From: Anaerolineales bacterium UBA6668
Lineage (GTDB): Bacteria > Chloroflexota > Anaerolineae > Anaerolineales > UBA6668
DNA length: 5,434 bases
Assembly (NCBI GenBank): GCA_002455215.1
Contig: DKKK01000208.1
Span: forward strand, 13,789 to 19,222
Direction: 5' to 3'
Each line of letters begins with the position of its first letter. Position 1 is the first letter of the stretch. The notes beneath the pieces are model-generated. The model searched no databases, had not been told where the DNA came from, and was given only the letters and a program-made list of their open reading frames with translations. Below, piece after piece: positions 1 to 5,115 of this stretch. The position numbers were made by a program, and so were the translations under genes.

Positions 1-992
1 ATCTTGCTTTACTCGCTACCTTTGCACTGGGCTTTGGTTCTATTTATTGGAAATATTCAACCCAATTGTACTCTCATGCCCTTTCGGGGTTTTGCATATT
101 TTTTCCGATTTATCTTTTTCTACGAAAAAACCGCAATCTACCACTTCTTAATATCATATGTGGGTTTATCTTAGGCTGGGGGGTGTCAGCAGAATACACC
201 AATATTTTGCCAATCGCTTTGATTGGCGCATTGGTTTTCTGGCATTATTATCAAAAAAGAAATTTTTCTTCTATCTTTTTCTGGTGTGTCGGGTTAATTT
301 TTCCGGCAGGGTTTCTAGCTTATTACAATTACACCCATTTTGGTGGAATTTTGGAGTTGTCCATGTTTCATGTGGATATTTCTCGCTGGCCGAACAGTCA
401 AAATATCGGAGGATTTTTTGGTACTCCTTTATATGAAGGCTTAGTTGGCATGTTATTATGGGCGTCTAACGGTAATCAAGGGCTATTTTTACTATCACCT
501 ATTGCGCTACTCGGTTTGTGGGGTTGCATTTGGCTTTGGAAATACTCGCGGTTAGAGTTTTTCTTGTGGGTTGGCGTATTTGCCCTAATGTTGGGCTTAT
601 TCTCGATGAGTTCGACATTCAATCCCTATACCAATGATGGTCGGTATCTCGCGCCTTTTGTGGCATTGTGGTTTGTCGCGGTGGGGATTGGTATCAATTA
701 TTTGCCAAGAAATTTTTGGGGATTTGGGAGCATGTTCTTTTTGCTCTTTATTTCAGTTCGCAATCAAATGATTCATATAGCTTTTTCTTGGAGTCACCAA
801 CTAGATACTGGTTTAATTCGACCATGGGCAATTTCGCCACATAATTTACGCGTTCTAGGAAGCGCATTGTTCACAAATTGGCAAAATTTTGGCTTAGGGC
901 TATGGATATTGGTTGGATTTTTACTTCTATTTATCATCACCTTTTGGAAACTATTACCAACCTTAGGTAAGCCAAAATCCGATTTTCTCTGA
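1..992 (+). CDS. Polytopic membrane protein, GT39/ArnT-like, C-terminal part (cut at left edge)
   Basis: The frame is open from base 3 to the TGA at 990-992, so the gene starts outside the window and 329 residues are visible; a TTG at 66 lies inside the frame and is not needed as a start. About nine strongly hydrophobic segments rich in Phe, Leu, Ile and Trp alternate with short polar loops, showing an integral inner-membrane protein. Two motifs recall bacterial membrane glycosyltransferases of the GT39/ArnT type: SNGNQGLFLLSP (visible residues 155-166), like the common SPGRGLF-x-SP loop, and NPYTNDGRYLAP (207-218), like the GPRYLLP loop. Such enzymes use polyprenyl-phosphate sugars on the periplasmic side; that role is inferred here. 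The catalytic N-terminal loop is outside the window, so substrate and activity cannot be judged. The gene is clearly more AT-rich than its neighbours. It converges on the SDR gene with a 72-base gap in which I see no clear terminator. Membrane protein is sure; the family is moderately supported. Confidence 0.8.
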   Translation, partial: LALLATFALGFGSIYWKYSTQLYSHALSGFCIFFPIYLFLRKNRNLPLLNIICGFILGWGVSAEYTNILPIALIGALVFWHYYQKRNFSSIFFWCVGLIFPAGFLAYYNYTHFGGILELSMFHVDISRWPNSQNIGGFFGTPLYEGLVGMLLWASNGNQGLFLLSPIALLGLWGCIWLWKYSRLEFFLWVGVFALMLGLFSMSSTFNPYTNDGRYLAPFVALWFVAVGIGINYLPRNFWGFGSMFFLLFISVRNQMIHIAFSWSHQLDTGLIRPWAISPHNLRVLGSALFTNWQNFGLGLWILVGFLLLFIITFWKLLPTLGKPKSDFL

Positions 993-1064
993 TAGGATTT
1001 CTACATTGCCGTTGGATGTAACAGGGCAGAAGGTTTATGAAGTTACCTGCTGAATATCCCACCT

Positions 1065-1844
1065 TCATCTTGCGGTATTGCCGCCATCCACCGCCAAAGC
1101 ACTGCCGGTGATGTAAGATGCGGCTGGGCTGGCAAGGAACAGCACCGCCTGCGCGATTTCTTCGGGATGCGCCACCCGCCCCAGCGGCAATTCCCGCCCA
1201 TAGGTGGCATTCGCTTGCTCTAGCGTCAGCGCCCCTTCCCCGCTACCATAGCCTTTTTCTGCCCAGCGTTCTACAAAGGTATCACCAGGGCATACGGCAT
1301 TGATGCGGATGTTTTCGTGGGCGTGGTCAAGTGCCATCGCGCGGGTGAGTTGAATGAGCGCCCCTTTGCTGGTGCAATAGGCAAGCGCATTTGCCGCCCC
1401 AACCAAGCCCCAATCTGAAGCGTTGTTCACAATTGCCCCACCCCCACGTGCCCGCAAGTGTGGCAGTACCAAGCGCGACATACGCCAGACCGTGGTGACA
1501 TTCAAATCCAGGGTGGTGTGCCAAGTTTCTTCGCTGGTACTTTCAGCCGTTCCAGATGTGACAATCCCGGCATTGTTGAACAAGATATCAATCCCGCCAA
1601 AAACTTGTGCGGTGGTTTCCACCACTTGTTGACAATCGGACAGTGCGCGATGGTCACACGCTAAGAAGAGCGCTTGCCCGCCTGTCGCGGCAATTTCCGC
1701 CGCTACTTGCTCGCCTAAGGGCGCCCGCCGCCCCGTAATGGCAACTTTTGCGCCGGCTTGAGCAAAAAGCAAGGCAGTTGCCCGCCCAATACCGGATGTG
1801 CCACCCGTGATGAGTGCGACTTTGTTGTGTAGGGTTTGATTCAT
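1065..1844 (-). CDS. SDR-family NAD(P)-dependent oxidoreductase (FabG-like)
   Basis: A complete 259-residue classical short-chain dehydrogenase, the usual family length. Cofactor-binding Gly motif TGGTSGIG is at residues 13-20. The pair R39-R40 after the second strand suggests preference for NADP(H). D64 matches the adenine-contacting Asp, and NNAG is at 90-93. The catalytic tetrad is complete: N115, S143, Y156 and K160, with the usual 13-residue Ser-Tyr spacing and a YCTSK motif. The sequence before the catalytic Ser is NNAS rather than the common NISS. PG (186-187) and the C-terminal VDGG block are also typical. It is a soluble cytoplasmic oxidoreductase acting on an alcohol/ketone pair; resemblance to 3-oxoacyl-ACP reductases and glucose-1-dehydrogenase-like SDRs does not fix the substrate. 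The ATG at 1844 is chosen because an in-frame TGA lies four codons upstream; no Shine-Dalgarno sequence is visible. It is transcribed alone, divergent from the reductase operon and convergent with the membrane-protein gene. Family assignment is sure, substrate unknown. Confidence 0.95.
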   Translation of the reverse strand: MNQTLHNKVALITGGTSGIGRATALLFAQAGAKVAITGRRAPLGEQVAAEIAATGGQALFLACDHRALSDCQQVVETTAQVFGGIDILFNNAGIVTSGTAESTSEETWHTTLDLNVTTVWRMSRLVLPHLRARGGGAIVNNASDWGLVGAANALAYCTSKGALIQLTRAMALDHAHENIRINAVCPGDTFVERWAEKGYGSGEGALTLEQANATYGRELPLGRVAHPEEIAQAVLFLASPAASYITGSALAVDGGNTAR

Positions 1845-1883
1845 AGGATTGGTTCAGATTATTCGTAAATGATTTCATGCCAG

Positions 1884-1897
1884 AAATAGCGCTATTT
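1884..1897. promoter_or_regulatory. Perfect 14-bp palindrome, candidate operator for the SDR gene
   Basis: AAATAGCGCTATTT is identical on both strands with no spacer. It lies 40-53 bases upstream of the SDR ATG and overlaps the best minus-strand -10-like hexamer (TAAAAT, plus positions 1894-1899), where a dimeric repressor would block initiation. A palindrome of this length is expected by chance about once per 16,000 positions. Operator function is inferred; no regulator gene is visible in the window and I do not recognise the site. Confidence 0.35.
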
Positions 1898-1922
1898 TAT
1901 CCAAAGTTGGGGAGTTTAGGTG
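1894..1922 (-). promoter_or_regulatory. Possible SDR promoter with weak -35
   Basis: On the minus strand TAAAAT (five of six matches to TATAAT) occupies 1894-1899. The hexamer 17 bases further upstream (CACCTA, 1917-1922) matches the -35 consensus poorly, so activator dependence or another sigma factor is possible. The predicted start near 1887 would give a leader of about 43 bases. This is a consensus match read by eye only. Confidence 0.2.
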
Positions 1923-1993
1923 CATTTAAGTTTGGCAATCTCATTCACACCCATTTGTTCAACCTTCACAAAAATTCGCCCACTATCTTTGGC

Positions 1994-2022
1994 TTGTTTT
2001 TTCCGGCGTACCCTGCTAAACT
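1994..2022 (+). promoter_or_regulatory. Possible extended -10 promoter for the reductase leader
   Basis: TTGTTT (1994-1999) is followed after 17 bases by TAAACT (2017-2022). A TG at 2014-2015 is placed correctly for an extended -10 element. Both hexamers are imperfect (three and four of six matches), but the spacing and TG are right. A start near 2029 would give a leader of about 240 bases that contains the intrinsic terminator at 2159-2196. Other promoters between the terminator and the gene cannot be excluded, although I found no good match there. Confidence 0.25.
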
Positions 2023-2158
2023 TGGCAAATGTTTACCCGCAAATGCTTGGCTTGTATGTGTTGTCGCTTGCTTGAGAGCAGTTTGACTGTTTTTGTGCAA
2101 ACACGCCCCAATCCATAAAGCCAGTTTGCCAACACACATCAGAACAACCGTCAGCCAA

Positions 2159-2196
2159 CGCTCTCCAACCTTCACATTGGAGGGCGTTTTTATTTT
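2159..2196 (+). terminator. Intrinsic (Rho-independent) terminator in the reductase leader region
   Basis: CGCTCTCCAA (2159-2168) pairs with TTGGAGGGCG (2177-2186) to give a 10-bp stem with one G-T wobble and an 8-base loop. It is followed directly by TTTTTATTTT (2187-2196). The stem can extend by two A-T pairs into the T-tract. No T-tract follows the stem on the opposite strand, so it acts on plus-strand transcripts. The nearest upstream plus-strand gene ends at 992 with an opposing gene between, so the terminated RNA is probably a short leader or a small RNA made within the intergenic region. It lies 71 bases ahead of the reductase ATG. Confidence 0.75.
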
Positions 2197-2266
2197 CACG
2201 GGCAACCCTCCTAGCAGTCTGACTCATCACTCCAAATAACCACACCCAGCCAAACCTTCCGCCACC

Positions 2267-4513
2267 ATGAAATCTACCAACTCTCTTTGGAAAACAAACC
2301 TGCATGGGCAGACTGCGCCCGATTTAGAGCGCGAATTGGATATTTACGAAACCGAACTTGAACTACGCCGTCAAGGAAAACTGGACGAAAAAGTATTTGC
2401 CGAAACGCGCTTGCGCCGTGGTGCCTACGGGCAACGCTATGACAATGGGCAACGCTGGGACGGCGAAAAAACCCAACAGTTGGCATTTCCCAGCGAACTA
2501 ACCAAAGGACCCGGCACTGCGTGGGATGCGCCCGGCATGGTGCGAGTCAAAATTCCTTTTGGTGGAATGAATGCCCATCAATTGGAAGTCATGGCTGAAT
2601 TGGCAGAAGAATATTCGGACAATATTGCCCACGTCACCACTCGCCAAGATTTTCAACTGCACTTTGTTCACATTGAAGACACCCCGGCACTCATGCGGCG
2701 CTTGGCGGCAGTGGGCATCACAACCCGCGAAGCGTGTGGCAATTCGGTTCGCAATGTCACCGCCTGCCCAATTGCCGGAGTTTGCCACACCGAAGCCTTT
2801 GATGTCACGCCCTATGCCCACGGCTTGGCAATGTTTTTGCTTGGGCACCCCGATACCCAAGATTTTGGGCGAAAATTCAAGATCGCCTTCTCTGGTTGTG
2901 TTGACAAAGCGTGTGGGCTGGTCATGTTGCACGATATGGGAGCAATTGCCAAAGTTCAAGTGGTCGATGGCGAAGAAAAACGCGGGTTTGCCCTCTATGT
3001 GGGGGGCGGGCTTGGCTCTGTGCCGCACCAAGCCAAGCTCTTTGCCGAATTTTTGCCCGAAGAAGAGCTTTTGCCCATTTCTCAAGCCATTTCTCGCGTG
3101 TACGCCAAACTCGGTGAAAAGAAAAACCGCAATCGTGCCCGTATTAAATTTTTAATTGCCCAACTAGGCATAGACGAATTTCGCCGGTTGGTGCTAGAAG
3201 AGCGCAAAATTTTACCTTTTGACCCACGTTGGAGCGAATTTTTGCACGATTTACACGGCTTGGATGAAGAACCCTTGCACCCGGCAGGCGCATTGCCAGC
3301 AGGCGAGTTCCCAACCGGCTTTGCCGAATGGCATCGCACCAATGCCTATGCCCAAAAGCAAGCCGGATATGCCACCGTCACCATCAAACTGCCACTGGGC
3401 GACATCACCCCTGACCAACTGCGAGGACTAGCCGATTTGGCGCGAAGCTACACCCGCGAAACCATCCGGCTAACGGTTGACCAAAACATTGTCCTGCGTT
3501 GGGTCAGTCAAGCCGACTTAGTCGCCTTCTATCTCGGCTTGCAGGCACTCCAATTGGCACAAGCTGGGGCAGGCACACTCATCGACATCACATCCTGCCC
3601 AGGCACCGACACCTGCAAGCTAGGAATTTCGGCATCGCGTGGGTTAGCCAGTGAACTCAGCCAACGATTGGCGGCAAAAGCCCACCTACTAGATGAAGCC
3701 ATTCAGGGATTGCACATCAAAGTCAGTGGGTGTTTCAACTCGTGCGGGCAACACCATGTCGCCGATTTGGGCTTTTATGGGGTCAGTCGGCGCTCTGGCA
3801 ATTACACGGTTCCGCACTTTCAGGTCGTGCTGGGCGGGCAATGGCACGAAAATGCCGGAGCCTATGGCTTGGCAATTGTGGCGGTCCCTTCCAAAAACAT
3901 CCCCGCTGTGGTGGACCGCCTGACCAGTGCCTACATCACCGAGCGCGAAAAAGCCGAATCTTTTCAAGCCTATATCAAACGAGTGGGCAAAGCGCAAATC
4001 AAAGCCAGCTTAGAAGACCTGACCAAAATTCCCGCGCACGATGACAACCCATCCTTCTACAGCGATTGGGGCGATACCCGCGAATTTACCCTAGGCGACA
4101 TTGGCGAAGGGGAATGCGCCGGTGAAGTCGTCTCGCGCATTGAGTTTGACCTTGCCTTTGCCGAGCGCGAAGCCTTTGAAGCACAAATTTTGCTCGAAAA
4201 AGGCGATTTTCAGTTGGCGGGAGAACGGGCTTACGGGGCAATGCTACAATCGGCACGGGCTTTGGTGCGCGAACAGCTCTACGATGTGCCATCCGACCCA
4301 GAGCAATTGGTGAATGAGTTTCGCACCCGCTACTATGATACCCAACTCTTTTGGGACCCATTTGCTGGGGGCAAGTTTGGGCAATATCTCTTTCATGCGC
4401 ACAAACAAGCTCATTTGCCATATTCCCCAGATGAAGCCCACCGCCGCATCGAAGAAGCACAGTTGGTTGTCGAAGCCGCCCACGCTTGCTACCAACGCCT
4501 GAGCAAGAAATAA
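2267..4513 (+). CDS. Siroheme/[4Fe-4S] nitrite/sulfite reductase, probably assimilatory sulfite reductase
   Basis: A 748-residue cytoplasmic enzyme of the ferredoxin-nitrite/sulfite reductase superfamily, which carries out six-electron reduction of sulfite to sulfide or nitrite to ammonia at a coupled siroheme-[4Fe-4S] centre. The order is an N-terminal helical lead (about 1-45), first ferredoxin-like half domain (about 85-150, with TTRQDFQLHF at 124-133), first siroheme half (158-310), second half domain (355-425), second siroheme half (435-580), and a helical extension (about 600-748). Cluster ligands are C444-x5-C450 and C489-x3-C493, the last being the expected bridge to siroheme iron. 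The 39-residue gap between the pairs equals that in E. coli CysI as I recall it. R93, R162, K203 and K205 match the anion-binding residues. RKFK (202-205) is the sulfite-reductase form; nitrite reductases usually have RKFN. The ATG at 2267 gives a typical family N-terminus, but no Shine-Dalgarno precedes it. No flavoprotein subunit is nearby, so ferredoxin is the likely donor. The family is sure; sulfite over nitrite is inferred. Confidence 0.95.
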   Translation: MKSTNSLWKTNLHGQTAPDLERELDIYETELELRRQGKLDEKVFAETRLRRGAYGQRYDNGQRWDGEKTQQLAFPSELTKGPGTAWDAPGMVRVKIPFGGMNAHQLEVMAELAEEYSDNIAHVTTRQDFQLHFVHIEDTPALMRRLAAVGITTREACGNSVRNVTACPIAGVCHTEAFDVTPYAHGLAMFLLGHPDTQDFGRKFKIAFSGCVDKACGLVMLHDMGAIAKVQVVDGEEKRGFALYVGGGLGSVPHQAKLFAEFLPEEELLPISQAISRVYAKLGEKKNRNRARIKFLIAQLGIDEFRRLVLEERKILPFDPRWSEFLHDLHGLDEEPLHPAGALPAGEFPTGFAEWHRTNAYAQKQAGYATVTIKLPLGDITPDQLRGLADLARSYTRETIRLTVDQNIVLRWVSQADLVAFYLGLQALQLAQAGAGTLIDITSCPGTDTCKLGISASRGLASELSQRLAAKAHLLDEAIQGLHIKVSGCFNSCGQHHVADLGFYGVSRRSGNYTVPHFQVVLGGQWHENAGAYGLAIVAVPSKNIPAVVDRLTSAYITEREKAESFQAYIKRVGKAQIKASLEDLTKIPAHDDNPSFYSDWGDTREFTLGDIGEGECAGEVVSRIEFDLAFAEREAFEAQILLEKGDFQLAGERAYGAMLQSARALVREQLYDVPSDPEQLVNEFRTRYYDTQLFWDPFAGGKFGQYLFHAHKQAHLPYSPDEAHRRIEEAQLVVEAAHACYQRLSKK

Positions 4514-4518
4514 AGGAG
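4513..4518 (+). promoter_or_regulatory. Ribosome binding site of the 172-residue protein
   Basis: AAGGAG overlaps the last base of the reductase stop codon (TAA, 4511-4513) and lies 11 bases before the ATG at 4530. It is the only strong Shine-Dalgarno sequence among the four gene starts in the window. It fixes the start of the second gene and suggests translation from the shared transcript. Confidence 0.7.
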
Positions 4519-4529
4519 ACCCTCGAACC

Positions 4530-5048
4530 ATGCAACATTTTAACGTAAAGGTTTTTGCCGTCCAAGATTTTGACCTGACTCCCTATGTGGGTGTCTTTAA
4601 TGGCTGGATTCAAAAGCAAATCGCGCCAGAATTGCTCATTGACGTTGCCGACTACTTGCATGTGCCAAGCGGTCCGGGAATGCTCTTGATTGGGCACGAA
4701 GCAAACTATAGTTTGGACCAGACGGATGGCAAATTGGGTTTGCTTTACAACCGCAAAGCAGTTTTGCCCGGTTCCGCACCAGAAAACCTTACCCAAGCAT
4801 TGAACTCTGCCTTATGGGCGTGCGAACAACTTTCGCAAGAAACTGGGGTTCAATTTGACAAATCGCACTATCAAGTGCTGGTGAACGACCGATTACTGGC
4901 TCCCAATAGTGAACAAACCTTCCAAGCCCTGCTCCCCGACCTGCAAGCGGTGTTTGCCAAGCATTTTGGGCACTCCCACTTCACCATTGCACAGACTAGC
5001 CCAGATGTCAGAAAGCGATTTCGTGTGGATGTCAGGCTAAATAATTAG
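4530..5048 (+). CDS. Conserved-looking protein of unknown function, encoded downstream of the sulfite reductase
   Basis: A complete 172-residue protein with no signal peptide, membrane segment or cysteine-rich metal site, so probably soluble and cytoplasmic. I do not recognise a named family. The most family-like stretch is DVADYLHVPSGPG (38-50) followed by LLIGHEANYSLD (52-63) and LGLLYNRK (69-76). Its density of Gly, His, Asp, Glu and Tyr suggests a conserved binding or active surface, possibly around H44, H56, E57 and D63. The C-terminal half (about 85-172) looks like mixed helices and strands. The only Cys is in the segment ALWACEQL. The ATG at 4530 is supported by AAGGAG at 4513-4518. 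The gap to the reductase is 16 bases, so the two are almost certainly co-transcribed, and a role in the reductase's function, assembly or substrate handling is the natural inference. It does not look like the CysH-, CysG-, NirD- or DUF934-type partners often found beside such reductases. That the gene is real is well supported; its function is unknown. Confidence 0.85.
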   Translation: MQHFNVKVFAVQDFDLTPYVGVFNGWIQKQIAPELLIDVADYLHVPSGPGMLLIGHEANYSLDQTDGKLGLLYNRKAVLPGSAPENLTQALNSALWACEQLSQETGVQFDKSHYQVLVNDRLLAPNSEQTFQALLPDLQAVFAKHFGHSHFTIAQTSPDVRKRFRVDVRLNN

Positions 5049-5115
5049 TTGCCAGCCGGCTCTTCCGCATCACAATCGAATCATTCCTTCTAGTTCTTCA
5101 ACCGCCACTTTTGCC

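Larger units (their letters stand above)
1845..2266. other. Divergent intergenic region (422 bases) between SDR and sulfite reductase genes
   Basis: No convincing protein-coding gene lies here. A 69-codon frame at 1877-2086 (+) and frames of 79-90 codons on the other strand overlap one another and show no recognisable motif. The region must hold the promoters of both divergent genes. Items seen are a 14-bp perfect palindrome (1884-1897), a weak extended -10 promoter candidate on the plus strand (1994-2022), possible long-range stems between 2022 and 2132, an intrinsic terminator (2159-2196), and a C-rich, G-poor tract before the reductase start (2222-2266). An 11-base direct repeat, CAACCTTCACA, occurs at 1960-1970 and 2166-2176. 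Confidence 0.8.

Noticed and set aside
1018..1066. Possible terminator between the convergent membrane-protein and SDR genes (GTAAC/GTTAC and GAAGGT/ACCTTC pairs)
   Set aside because: The stems are only 5-6 bp with loops of about 19-26 bases, and no T-tract follows in either direction.
1877..2086. 69-codon plus-strand frame in the intergenic region, with ATG start, ending before the terminator
   Set aside because: It has no ribosome binding site or recognisable motif, is overlapped by equally long frames on the other strand, and contains the palindrome and promoter-like elements. The terminator downstream makes it tempting, but coding evidence is lacking.
2088..2103. Interrupted inverted repeat TGTTT-N6-AAACA as an operator for the reductase gene
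   Set aside because: A 5-base half-site in AT-rich sequence is expected often by chance, and it does not align with a credible promoter.
2179..2211. GGAGGG (2179-2184) and CCCTCC (2206-2211) could pair and compete with the terminator stem
   Set aside because: The downstream partner would be transcribed only after the termination decision, so it cannot serve as a normal antiterminator.
2261..2269. GCCACCATG, a perfect eukaryotic Kozak-like context at the reductase start
   Set aside because: The neighbouring genes are bacterial in type, one with a clear Shine-Dalgarno sequence, and the C-rich lead makes such a match likely by chance.
2498..3085. 195-codon antisense frame inside the reductase gene
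   Set aside because: It is fully within the conserved siroheme-binding region of the opposite strand, and its translation has no domain-like pattern.
4086..4796. 236-codon antisense frame across the reductase 3' end and the next gene
   Set aside because: It spans two well-supported plus-strand genes, has a low-complexity Arg- and Gln-rich translation, and shows no family resemblance; it is a by-product of codon bias.
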